From Clostridia bacterium (GTDB lineage: Bacteria; Bacillota; Clostridia; SK-Y3; JACMMQ01): a DNA stretch of 7,269 nucleotides. Under the pieces are notes generated by a model, which was given only the letters and a program-made list of their open reading frames with translations, ran no database searches and had not been told where the DNA came from. The stretch is from NCBI GenBank assembly GCA_014378955.1, contig JACMMQ010000312.1, positions 1 through 7,269 of the forward strand, read 5' to 3'. Below are positions 1 to 6,633 of the stretch, piece by piece; positions within the stretch are counted from its first letter, which is position 1; the number at the start of each line of letters is the position of its first letter. The translations under genes were made by a program, and so were the position numbers.

Positions 1-991
1 ACTACTCGACAACATGGATGAACAAACGCAAAAATACTTAATCGAAAAAGCGCATGCCGTGCGCACTGAAGTCTATGAAGACCGTGTTTTCATGCGTGGG
101 CTAATTGAATTCACCAACTATTGCAAACAAAATTGTACCTATTGTGGCATTCGAGCAGACAATCTAAAGGCAAATCGCTATCGGCTCACGCTCAATGAAA
201 TGTTAAATGCCTGTGAAACGGGCTATCGTTTAGGCTATCGTACCTTTGTATTGCAGGGCGGTGAGGACGATGCCTTTACCGATGAAAAAATGGTGCAAAT
301 CATTCAATCCATCAAGCAGCTATTCCCCGATTGTGCCATCACATTATCCATCGGAGAAAAGCCCCGTGCAAGCTATCAAAGGTATTATGATGCTGGCGCA
401 GACCGCTATTTATTAAGGCACGAAACAGCATCGAAAACACTTTATGAAAAGCTTCATCCCAACATGCGCTTTGAAAATAGGATACGCTGTCTGTATGATT
501 TAAAGGAAATAGGCTATCAAGTGGGTGCAGGCTTTATGGTGGGATTACCCGAACAAACCAATGCTGATTTTATTGAGGACTTTTTATTTCTACAAGCCTT
601 ACAGCCACAGATGGTTGGCATAGGCCCTTTTATTCCGCACCAAGATACCGCATTAGCGAACGCAAAGGGCGGTACAGTGGACGACACCGTTACGATGATT
701 GCCATAGTGCGCTTGATATTGCCAAATGCATTGTTGCCAGCCACCACAGCACTAGGCTCCATTGACCCGCTTGGTAGGGAAAAGGGGTTAAAGGCAGGGG
801 CAAATGTAGTCATGCCAAATCTATCACCCACAGAAGTACGTGCAAAATACGCCTTGTATGATGGCAAAATATGCACAGGAGACGAAGCGGCAGAATGTCG
901 CAACTGTATCGAAAGAAGAATTAACCAAGCAGGCTTTTCCGTGGATTTATCACGTGGAGACCATGCCCAATGGAGGGAAAGAAATGTTTAA
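1..991 (+). CDS. hydE: HydE, radical SAM [FeFe]-hydrogenase maturase (5' end outside window)
   Basis: Radical SAM enzyme that helps assemble the di-iron subcluster of the [FeFe]-hydrogenase H-cluster, acting in the cytoplasm on the Fe(CO)2(CN) unit made by HydG. The frame is open from base 2, and the residues before the ATG at 14 (LLDN, followed by MDEQ) continue the family's N-terminal pattern. That ATG is therefore internal, and roughly 20 residues lie left of the window. Counting from it, the SAM-cluster motif CX3CX2C is at residues 37/41/44 (NYCKQNCTYCGIR). Further HydE landmarks are VLQGGED, LSIGEKP, RYLLRHETA, GFMVGLPEQT and LLPATTALGSIDP. A second CX7CX2C cluster motif (residues 287/295/298, ICTGDEAAECRNC), found in only part of the family, is intact. 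The 3' end contains the hydG ribosome binding site and overlaps hydG by 8 bases. BioB and PylB are relatives, but these motifs and the HydG/HydF neighbours make HydE secure. Confidence 0.96.
   Translation, partial: LLDNMDEQTQKYLIEKAHAVRTEVYEDRVFMRGLIEFTNYCKQNCTYCGIRADNLKANRYRLTLNEMLNACETGYRLGYRTFVLQGGEDDAFTDEKMVQIIQSIKQLFPDCAITLSIGEKPRASYQRYYDAGADRYLLRHETASKTLYEKLHPNMRFENRIRCLYDLKEIGYQVGAGFMVGLPEQTNADFIEDFLFLQALQPQMVGIGPFIPHQDTALANAKGGTVDDTVTMIAIVRLILPNALLPATTALGSIDPLGREKGLKAGANVVMPNLSPTEVRAKYALYDGKICTGDEAAECRNCIERRINQAGFSVDLSRGDHAQWRERNV
972..977 (+). promoter_or_regulatory. Ribosome binding site of hydG, inside hydE
   Basis: GGAGGG lies 6 bases before the ATG at 984 and still within the last codons of hydE. 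It decides the hydG start: the in-frame ATG at 963 lies upstream of this site, and the open frame back to 840 is only hydE sequence read in another frame. Confidence 0.8.
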
Positions 992-2360
992 TAATGAGCA
1001 ATATATAGAGGGCTTGTTAGAACAAGCAGTAGAGGCAACTAACGCACAAATTATCAAGGTTTTACAAAAGGCGAAAACAAAAAAAGGCTTAACACCTGAA
1101 GAAATCGCAACGCTTTTATATATCAAAGATCCCATGCAATTACAAGAGCTATACGACATAGCAGGACAAATCAAGCAGTCCATTTACGGCAACCGCATTG
1201 TGGTATTTGCACCGCTTTATGTCAGTAACTATTGTGTAAACAATTGCACCTATTGTGGTTATAAGCGTGATAACAAAATCGCACGCCGTAAGCTCACCCG
1301 TGAAGAAATTCAACAAGAGGTGCAAATATTAGAAAAAATGGGGCATAAGCGGTTAGCCCTCGAATGTGGTGAAGATCCTGTCAATTGTGACCTGGATTAT
1401 ATTTTATCATGTATTGATGCGGTGTACAGCACAAAAAGTGACAACGGTGCCATTCGCCGATTGAATGTCAATGTTGCCGCAACAACCGTTGAAAATTACC
1501 GCAAGCTTAAAGGAGCGGACATCGGTACGTACATTTTATTTCAAGAAACCTATCACCGCAAAACCTATCATGACATGCATCCCAATTGCTTAAAGGGCGA
1601 TTATGAATACCATTTGACCGCCTTTGACCGTGCAATGGAGGGTGGCTTGGACGATGTAGGGGCTGGGGTGCTGTTCGGGCTGTACGATGCGAAATATGAA
1701 GTGTTGGCGATGATGCTGCACAATGCACATTTAGAAGAAAAGTTCGGCGTGGGCTTCCACACCATTTCTGTACCACGCTTGAAAAAGGCAGAGGGCATGG
1801 ATTTGTCTACCTATCCTCATCTACTTGAAGATGAAGAATTTAAGAAAATTGTTGCGATTTTACGTCTTGCAGTACCATACACAGGCATTATATTATCCAC
1901 CCGTGAAAGTGCAGAAATGCGTGAACAGCTTATTCGATATGGCGTGTCACAAGTCAGCGCAGGCTCTTGCACAGGCGTGGGGGGCTATAAGGAAAATGAA
2001 AGCTGTCAAGACGTTGGACAGTTTGAGGTTGCAGACCAGCGCACCCCCATTCAAATTCTAAAATCACTCATGTCAGACGGACATTTGCCAAGCTATTGCA
2101 CGGCGTGTTACAGACAAGGACGTACTGGTGACCGCTTTATGCAATTGGCGAAATCAGGAAAAATTCAGCATGTATGTCAACCCAATGCGATCATGACGCT
2201 GATGGAATTTTTATTGGACTATGGCGATGAGGCGTTGTATCAACAGGGTAGTGCCTTAATTGCACAAGAGGTCGAAAAAATTGAACGACAAGACATAAAA
2301 GCCTTGGTGATTGAAAACCTACAAAAAATTCGAAACGGCGAAAGAGATTTATACTTATAG
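984..2360 (+). CDS. hydG: HydG, tyrosine lyase making CO and cyanide for the H-cluster
   Basis: Cytoplasmic radical SAM enzyme that cleaves tyrosine to p-cresol and dehydroglycine, then forms CO and CN- and delivers an Fe(CO)2(CN) unit for hydrogenase maturation. The 458-residue product is close to the usual family length. The N-terminal SAM cluster motif CX3CX2C is at residues 84/88/91 (NYCVNNCTYCGY). The C-terminal auxiliary cluster motif CX2CX22C is complete at 372/375/398. This second motif separates HydG from ThiH, which makes a similar tyrosine cleavage but lacks it. FHTISVPR around His259 appears to match the histidine that binds the labile fifth iron in characterised HydG; that match is from memory. 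The ATG at 984 is chosen because of GGAGGG just upstream and because the N-terminus (MFNNEQYIEGLL) fits the family. It overlaps hydE by 8 bases and ends inside the hydF ribosome binding site, so the three genes are probably co-transcribed and translationally coupled. Confidence 0.96.
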   Translation: MFNNEQYIEGLLEQAVEATNAQIIKVLQKAKTKKGLTPEEIATLLYIKDPMQLQELYDIAGQIKQSIYGNRIVVFAPLYVSNYCVNNCTYCGYKRDNKIARRKLTREEIQQEVQILEKMGHKRLALECGEDPVNCDLDYILSCIDAVYSTKSDNGAIRRLNVNVAATTVENYRKLKGADIGTYILFQETYHRKTYHDMHPNCLKGDYEYHLTAFDRAMEGGLDDVGAGVLFGLYDAKYEVLAMMLHNAHLEEKFGVGFHTISVPRLKKAEGMDLSTYPHLLEDEEFKKIVAILRLAVPYTGIILSTRESAEMREQLIRYGVSQVSAGSCTGVGGYKENESCQDVGQFEVADQRTPIQILKSLMSDGHLPSYCTACYRQGRTGDRFMQLAKSGKIQHVCQPNAIMTLMEFLLDYGDEALYQQGSALIAQEVEKIERQDIKALVIENLQKIRNGERDLYL

Positions 2361-2364
2361 GAGG
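2359..2364 (+). promoter_or_regulatory. Ribosome binding site of hydF, overlapping the hydG stop
   Basis: A perfect AGGAGG shares two bases with the hydG TAG stop (2358-2360). It is 8 bases from the ATG at 2373 but only 2 bases from the in-frame TTG at 2367, so ATG 2373 is the likely start. The overlap suggests ribosomes finishing hydG re-initiate on hydF. Confidence 0.85.
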
Positions 2365-2372
2365 TTTTGAAA

Positions 2373-3563
2373 ATGCAAACCACACCAAACGCAAACAGGA
2401 AGCACATCGCCATTTATGGCAATACCAATTCGGGCAAATCCTCACTGCTAAACGCAATGGTAGGGCAAGAGGTGTCGCTTGTATCGCATGTAAAGGGTAC
2501 GACCACTGACCCAGTGACCAAGCCCATGGAGCTCATTCCATTTGGTGCAGTGGTGTTCATTGACACAGCAGGGCTTAACGATACGAGTGAATTGGGCGAA
2601 ATACGTGTCAAACGCAGTCGCAAGGTGCTTCAAAGAACAGATTTTGCCATTTATGTCATGGATGGCAATGAAGAAGATGTCATTAGTTATGAAAAGACCT
2701 TACACGATTTTAGAAAATATAACATTCCCCACATGACGGTCATCAATAAAATGGATACACTTTCAGCGGAGGAATTACAGGCTTTAAAAGCCAAACATAA
2801 AAATGCAATTTTCGTATCCTCCCTCAAGGAGCAAAACATTTTGCAATTAAAAGATGAACTAATTAGAAGATTGTCCATCGGCGAAGTGGAGGAAACCATC
2901 ATAGGCGACTTAGTACCTGCAAATGGCAAGGTGATTTTGGTCGTACCTGTGGATTCGGAGGCACCAAAGGGGCGTGTCATATTGCCACAGGTACAGGTAT
3001 TACGAGATTGCCTTGACCATGGCATCAAAAGCTATGTGGTGAGGGATTCAGAGCTAGCATCTGCCCTTGAGGACATGGGCAAGGTGGACTTGGTGGTGAC
3101 CGATTCACAAGCGTTTCACGCAGTCAACCAAATGGTGCCGTCAGACATTCCACTCACGGGTTTTTCAATCCTTTATGCACGGTATAAGGGTGATTTGCAA
3201 GCGTTGGTGGATGGCGTGCGCCAAGTAGAAAACTTGCAGGAAAATGCACACATCTTAATCGCAGAAAGCTGCTCGCACAACCATTCACATGAGGACATTG
3301 GACGTGTGAAAATACCCAAGCTCTTACAAGCATACACAGGCAAGCAACTTCAATTTACCTTTCAAATGGGGCATGATTTTCCAGAGGAATTGTCAGCGTA
3401 TGACATGATTATTCATTGTGGTTCGTGCATGCTCAATAAAAAGGTCATGCAAACACGCATTGATACAAGCTTAGAGGAAGGTGTACCCATTACCAACTAT
3501 GGCGTGATATTGGCGTATATGAACCGCATGCTTGATAGGAGCTTAGAAATATTTCAAAAATGA
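2373..3563 (+). CDS. hydF: HydF, GTPase and scaffold for [FeFe]-hydrogenase maturation
   Basis: GTP-binding scaffold that carries the 2Fe subcluster precursor and transfers it to apo-hydrogenase (HydA). The 396-residue protein has an Era/TrmE-type G domain: P-loop GNTNSGKS (residues 16-23), switch-I-type KGTTTDP (41-47), DTAG (64-67), NKMD (125-128) and SSLK (149-152). A middle dimerisation region follows. The C-terminal iron-sulfur domain has the HydF signature CXHX45HCX2C, with Cys300, His302, His348, Cys349 and Cys352. All ligands are present, so it should be functional. It is the last gene of the hydE-hydG-hydF cluster. No convincing terminator follows its stop, and a predicted promoter for the next gene begins one base later. 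General Era-like GTPases lack the C-terminal cysteine motif, so the assignment is firm. Confidence 0.96.
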   Translation: MQTTPNANRKHIAIYGNTNSGKSSLLNAMVGQEVSLVSHVKGTTTDPVTKPMELIPFGAVVFIDTAGLNDTSELGEIRVKRSRKVLQRTDFAIYVMDGNEEDVISYEKTLHDFRKYNIPHMTVINKMDTLSAEELQALKAKHKNAIFVSSLKEQNILQLKDELIRRLSIGEVEETIIGDLVPANGKVILVVPVDSEAPKGRVILPQVQVLRDCLDHGIKSYVVRDSELASALEDMGKVDLVVTDSQAFHAVNQMVPSDIPLTGFSILYARYKGDLQALVDGVRQVENLQENAHILIAESCSHNHSHEDIGRVKIPKLLQAYTGKQLQFTFQMGHDFPEELSAYDMIIHCGSCMLNKKVMQTRIDTSLEEGVPITNYGVILAYMNRMLDRSLEIFQK

Positions 3564-3592
3564 TTTACAATGCGGTTAGTTTCTGATAATAT
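3564..3592 (+). promoter_or_regulatory. Predicted sigma-A promoter of the secreted TPR/LRR gene
   Basis: TTTACA (3564-3569) and TAATAT (3587-3592) are separated by 17 bases, with a TG one base before the -10 (3584-3585) giving an extended -10. The -35 has one mismatch to consensus and the -10 has two. GATAAT at 3585-3590 is an alternative -10 with 15-base spacing. Transcription would start near 3599, leaving a leader of about 35 bases. The position directly after the hydF stop suggests the next gene is transcribed independently of the hyd operon. Confidence 0.55.
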
Positions 3593-3617
3593 GGAAATAT
3601 ATGTCGAATTATCAGAA
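3581..3617. promoter_or_regulatory. Perfect 10-bp inverted repeat over the -10 region, possible operator
   Basis: TTCTGATAAT (3581-3590) is repeated in exact inverted form as ATTATCAGAA (3608-3617), with 17 bases between the arms. The left arm covers the predicted -10 and the right arm lies just after the predicted transcription start, 4 bases before the ribosome binding site. This arrangement would suit a dimeric repressor. In a read-through transcript from hydF the arms could instead pair as RNA. There is no T-run after it, so it is not a terminator. No regulator can be named. Confidence 0.45.
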
Positions 3618-3621
3618 TGGC

Positions 3622-3626
3622 GAGGG
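3622..3626 (+). promoter_or_regulatory. Ribosome binding site deciding the start at 3633
   Basis: GAGGG lies 6 bases before the ATG at 3633, which opens a typical signal peptide (MRKIKIMLVM). The in-frame ATG at 3627 touches this site directly, and the ATG at 3570 has no ribosome binding site and lies inside the predicted promoter. Confidence 0.7.
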
Positions 3627-3632
3627 ATGTTC

Positions 3633-6068
3633 ATGCGCAAAATTAAAATAATGTTAGTCATGTGTATATTGCTTTTAGCGATGCGTGTTGTTTGTTGTGC
3701 GATGACTGCAATCGAAGCAACGGACATGGGTATTTCTCTTCAAAAAGAAAACAAGCTTGAACAAGCTGAAGCATGCTTTTTACAAGCGATAGAGGCAAAT
3801 CCAGACTTGGCATTTGCCTATTTATCGTTGGGGAATTTATATATGGAAATGGAAAAATATGATGAGGCGTTGTCGATTTTTGGCAGGGCCTCAATATTAT
3901 TTCCAAACTACCTTGAGTTTAAGCTATGCATGGGTAAGGTGTATGGGGTAAGGAATGACCTCGACGGCGCCATTGCTATGTATGACAGGCTGATTAAAAA
4001 CGACCGTGCAGATGCGGTGAGCTATTATGCGAAGGCACTGATACTTGAGGATTTTAAGCAATACGAGCAGGCAATTACGGTGTATGATGAATTGATTTTA
4101 TTTTATCCGTTAGATGCCGATGTGTATTTTCATTTAGGTCTTTGCCAATATGAAACAGGTCGCTATCTATTAAGCGTGGCATCCTTTCAAAAAGTAATCG
4201 AACAAAACCCTGACGATGCCAAGGCGTATTATTATCTAGGCTTGGGGTATGCACACCTATTGGGCAAGCAGCAAGATATGCTAGAGGCAATGAGCAAAGC
4301 GGTGGTGCTTGACCCTACCAATGTGCAATATATAGCGCAAAAGGCATTGGCTTATTACAAATTATCAGAATTTGATTTAGCAATAGAAACGTACAAGCAA
4401 GCGATCGTATTAGACCCACAAAACGCCCAATATTATGTGGGGGCGGGTACGTGCTTGGTGGATTTAGCGATGTACGAGCAAGCAAACGACATGTTTGACA
4501 GTGCTCTTTTGTTGGACAGTCAAAATGCACTTGCATATTACGGACAATCCATTGCATTAGAAGCACTTGGTCACAAAGAGCAAGCAAGGTTTGCATTGAA
4601 AATGTATGCAAAGTATAAAAATACTTTGCCAGTGGTCAATAAGGTTGACATGCAAACACCCCAACCAAAAACCGATGCAATCGTGCTTGAGTTAGACGAT
4701 AGCAGGATCAATACGGACACAGAGCCCTTTATTTTAAACGACCGCACCATGGTACCGATGCGAGTGATTTTTGAAGGCTTGGGCGCAACGGTACAATGGG
4801 ATGCCATTAAGCAAACGGTTACTGCAACAAAGGGTGACATGCAAATCGTGCTCACCATTAGCAGTAATCTTGCGCTTGTGAATCAATCAAGCCAAACACT
4901 AGAGGCTGCACCCACCATACGTGACGGACGCACCTTTGTACCTGTGCGATTTATCAGTGAAGCGTTGGGGGCGAAGGTTAATTGGGCTGCAGATGAAAGA
5001 AGGGTTAGCATTGTTTCAAAAGAAAGGCAAATAGCACGGGAAAGAGAAATTTCCTTCAAAGATAAGGCACTTGAAGCGGTTATCCGTGCTGAAATTGGTC
5101 AACCTGATGGGGCAATGACGGTGGGCGATGTGATGTCTATTCGCAAGCTTGTGGCGGAAAATCGTCAAATTGTTAATTTAGAGGGCATACAAAATTTATC
5201 AAATTTACAAAGTCTTTCATTGTCTTATAATCAAATTTCCGATATTACGCCACTTTCTAAATTGGCGCATTTACAAACACTCAATATAAGACGAAATTAT
5301 GTAACAGACATCTCTTCAATCAATACGTTGCAAAGCCTTGAAAATCTATATTTTGATTATAATTGCGTAAATGATATCAGCTCATTAGAGCCACTGACCC
5401 ACCTACAAGCACTCACCTTTGCAGAAAATCAAGTAATGGACATACAAGCAATATCAGCCCTAAAAGACTTGCAAACCTTGAACGTCAGGGGAAATGCCAT
5501 TATGGATATTAAACCGCTTGCAAGCCTAACAAAGCTCAAAGCATTTTACTTAACGGACGATACGCTACCGACTGCCATAAATGATGCATTGTATCAACAA
5601 TATGAACAATTGCAAGTGAAAATTGAAGACATTATAGCGAAAAATATTCGCAAAGATGCGCCACAATACCTAAAAGCAAGTAATATCCATCGGTATTTGA
5701 CGCAAAATGCTGTGTATGATTATTCAGACAATCCACCAAATTTTTCACATTTGCCGTATGGTGTATTGGTGAAAAAAACAGGTGTGTGCGATAGCTATGC
5801 ACTGGCGGTTAAAATGCTCATGACCAAGGCAGGACTTGACTGCATCGTGGTATATGCCGAGTCAGATGGCGTTAAACACGCATGGAATATTGTGAAGGTG
5901 GACGGTCAAACCTATCATATGGACGTGACATGGGACGATACTAAGGATGAAGAGCATAACACAGTGGTGTATCACACCTATTTTCTCGTGACGGATGAAG
6001 AGATGGCAAACAGCCATCATCAATGGGACCGCAAAAAATATCCAAGCTGTACCAAGCACTATGAATAG
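3633..6068 (+). CDS. Exported TPR / copper amine oxidase N1-like / leucine-rich repeat / transglutaminase-like protein
   Basis: Predicted exported protein of 811 residues with no recognised gene name. Residues 1-23 form a signal peptide (basic MRKIK, hydrophobic core, likely cleavage after VCCA). No good lipobox precedes the cysteines. Residues 25-331 are nine tandem TPRs, all 34 residues except one of 35, with family landmarks such as AYLSLGNLY and AIVLDP. Residues about 350-463 resemble the copper amine oxidase N-terminal-like module (PF07833 type): paired TMVPMRVIFEGLGATVQWD and FVPVRFISEALGAKVNW. Residues about 474-524 look like an LRR cap, followed by five 22-residue SDS22/internalin-type repeats (525-634, pattern LxxLxLxxNxIxDIxPLxxL). 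Residues about 675-785 are transglutaminase-like, with Cys719 (TGVCDSYA), His749 (KHAWNIV) and Asp764 (MDVTWDD) as the likely triad. TPRs and LRRs suggest protein binding; the last domain could be a protease, cross-linker or peptidoglycan-related enzyme. No LPXTG or C-terminal membrane anchor is visible. Confidence 0.88.
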   Translation: MRKIKIMLVMCILLLAMRVVCCAMTAIEATDMGISLQKENKLEQAEACFLQAIEANPDLAFAYLSLGNLYMEMEKYDEALSIFGRASILFPNYLEFKLCMGKVYGVRNDLDGAIAMYDRLIKNDRADAVSYYAKALILEDFKQYEQAITVYDELILFYPLDADVYFHLGLCQYETGRYLLSVASFQKVIEQNPDDAKAYYYLGLGYAHLLGKQQDMLEAMSKAVVLDPTNVQYIAQKALAYYKLSEFDLAIETYKQAIVLDPQNAQYYVGAGTCLVDLAMYEQANDMFDSALLLDSQNALAYYGQSIALEALGHKEQARFALKMYAKYKNTLPVVNKVDMQTPQPKTDAIVLELDDSRINTDTEPFILNDRTMVPMRVIFEGLGATVQWDAIKQTVTATKGDMQIVLTISSNLALVNQSSQTLEAAPTIRDGRTFVPVRFISEALGAKVNWAADERRVSIVSKERQIAREREISFKDKALEAVIRAEIGQPDGAMTVGDVMSIRKLVAENRQIVNLEGIQNLSNLQSLSLSYNQISDITPLSKLAHLQTLNIRRNYVTDISSINTLQSLENLYFDYNCVNDISSLEPLTHLQALTFAENQVMDIQAISALKDLQTLNVRGNAIMDIKPLASLTKLKAFYLTDDTLPTAINDALYQQYEQLQVKIEDIIAKNIRKDAPQYLKASNIHRYLTQNAVYDYSDNPPNFSHLPYGVLVKKTGVCDSYALAVKMLMTKAGLDCIVVYAESDGVKHAWNIVKVDGQTYHMDVTWDDTKDEEHNTVVYHTYFLVTDEEMANSHHQWDRKKYPSCTKHYE

Positions 6069-6072
6069 GTGC

Positions 6073-6111
6073 AAAAAAATACGGCGATTGCATCCATACA
6101 ATCAACCGCCG
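6073..6111 (-). terminator. Rho-independent terminator of the XRE regulator
   Basis: On the minus strand, arms at 6107-6111/6082-6086 (CGGCG with CGCCG) and 6099-6102/6087-6090 (ATTG with CAAT) give a 9-bp stem with a 4-base bulge and an 8-base loop. The A-run at 6073-6079 reads as seven T's after the stem. It begins just after the regulator stop codon, as expected. On the plus strand the same hairpin may support the neighbouring terminator. Confidence 0.65.
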
Positions 6112-6129
6112 AATAACTATTCGGTTTTT
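6109..6129 (+). terminator. Rho-independent terminator of the secreted-protein gene
   Basis: CCGAATA (6109-6115) pairs perfectly with TATTCGG (6118-6124) across a tiny loop, opening in practice to a 6-bp stem with loop AACT. Five T's follow (6125-6129). It lies 40 bases after the stop at 6068 and overlaps the last codons of the convergent regulator gene. Confidence 0.6.
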
Positions 6130-6476
6130 AAATGTGGGATAAGCGTTTTAATGAATGCTGTGAAAATCTGTTTTTCTTTGTCCCCTAATTGTGCCCATAT
6201 ATCCTGTTCGAGGTTGTCTTGTACAGTGTTTTCACGTGTGGTTTGATTTTCGGGTGTATTTTCTTGTACGCCGAAGATGATGCTGTCAATTGAAATGCGC
6301 AAGGTACTAGAAATTTTCACCAAGGTTGGCAAGGACATTACTTTTTTGCCATTTTCAATTTCCCATAAATAGTTTGCGGAAATCTCGATAAGCTCGCTAA
6401 ACTTTTCTTGCGTCAGCCCAAAATGATTACGTGCTTTGCGGATGCGTTGCCCAATTTCAAATGTATTTAATTCCAT
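6117..6476 (-). CDS. XRE-family helix-turn-helix transcriptional regulator
   Basis: Small predicted DNA-binding protein of 119 residues. Residues about 7-68 form a Cro/C1-type (HTH_3) fold: IGQRIRKARNHFGLTQEKFSELIEI, then the recognition-helix region SANYLWEIENGKK, then LPTLVKISSTLRISIDSIIFG. A polar linker (about 71-95, rich in N, Q, E and T) leads to a C-terminal helical tail (DKEKQIFTAFIKTLIPHL), similar to tails of many clostridial XRE regulators and possibly used for dimerisation. The ATG at 6476 is preferred because AGGAGG lies 9 bases upstream. A longer reading to 6584 adds 36 residues with no domain character. It is convergent with the secreted-protein gene and divergent from the MetF gene. 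Its targets are unknown. Nothing marks it as phage-derived, as no integrase or other phage gene is in view. Confidence 0.88.
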   Translation of the reverse strand: MELNTFEIGQRIRKARNHFGLTQEKFSELIEISANYLWEIENGKKVMSLPTLVKISSTLRISIDSIIFGVQENTPENQTTRENTVQDNLEQDIWAQLGDKEKQIFTAFIKTLIPHLKTE

Positions 6477-6485
6477 AGTAGAAAA

Positions 6486-6491
6486 CCTCCT
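6486..6491 (-). promoter_or_regulatory. Ribosome binding site of the XRE regulator
   Basis: CCTCCT on the plus strand reads AGGAGG on the minus strand, 9 bases before the ATG at 6476. It fixes the start and excludes the 36-residue upstream extension. Confidence 0.8.
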
Positions 6492-6499
6492 ATAATAGC

Positions 6500-6528
6500 A
6501 CTTTAATATTTTGCACAGCACAAGACAA
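6500..6528 (-). promoter_or_regulatory. Weak candidate promoter for the XRE regulator
   Basis: On the minus strand TTGTCT (6528-6523) and TAAAGT (6505-6500) are 17 bases apart, each with four of six consensus matches. Transcription would start close to the ribosome binding site, giving a very short leader. A better TTGACA exists at 6621-6616, but no -10 sits at the right distance. The real promoter is uncertain. Confidence 0.22.
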
Positions 6529-6604
6529 CATGCACACAGCATGGAAAACACTCTAACATATTTAAAATAAACAGTTTCATACAATTTATACGAAAATTTT
6601 AGGC

Positions 6605-6633
6605 TTGCCTTTTTTTGTCAAACTCTGTATAAT
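6605..6633 (+). promoter_or_regulatory. Predicted sigma-A promoter of metF
   Basis: TTGCCT (6605-6610) and a perfect TATAAT (6628-6633) are separated by 17 bases and preceded by an A/T-rich tract. Transcription would start near 6640, leaving a leader of about 24 bases. That is far too short for a SAM-type riboswitch, so control, if any, must be by a protein or by a distal promoter. Confidence 0.7.

Noticed and set aside
517..903. Minus-strand open frame inside hydE
   Set aside because: It lies opposite a conserved gene, has no recognisable domain and no ribosome binding site that I can see. The same applies to the other antisense frames inside hydG, hydF, the secreted-protein gene and metF.
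840..983. Longer hydG reading starting at 840
   Set aside because: The extra 48 residues are hydE sequence read in another frame and do not resemble HydG. A good ribosome binding site and a family-like N-terminus occur at 984.
2367..2372. TTG start for hydF at 2367
   Set aside because: It is only 2 bases from AGGAGG, while the ATG at 2373 has ideal 8-base spacing.
3564..3617. Inverted repeat after hydF as the operon terminator
   Set aside because: The arms are AT-rich, the loop is 17 bases and no T-run follows.
3570..3632. N-terminal extension of the secreted protein from ATG 3570
   Set aside because: It overlaps the predicted promoter, has no ribosome binding site, and would bury the signal peptide behind 21 polar residues.
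5995..6246. Plus-strand open frame over the end of the secreted-protein gene and the regulator
   Set aside because: It crosses the terminators and the regulator gene in antisense, with no domain. It is a shadow frame.
6477..6584. 36-residue extension of the XRE regulator to 6584
   Set aside because: The added stretch lacks similarity to any HTH protein, and AGGAGG lies just before the internal ATG at 6476.
6602..6616. AGGC-TT-GCCT followed by T's as a terminator
   Set aside because: The stem is only 4 bp with a 2-base loop, and it lies within the metF promoter, downstream of no plus-strand gene that lacks a terminator.
6616..6621. Perfect minus-strand TTGACA as a -35 for the XRE regulator
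   Set aside because: The nearest -10-like sequences are at 14 and 25 bases, neither a workable spacing.
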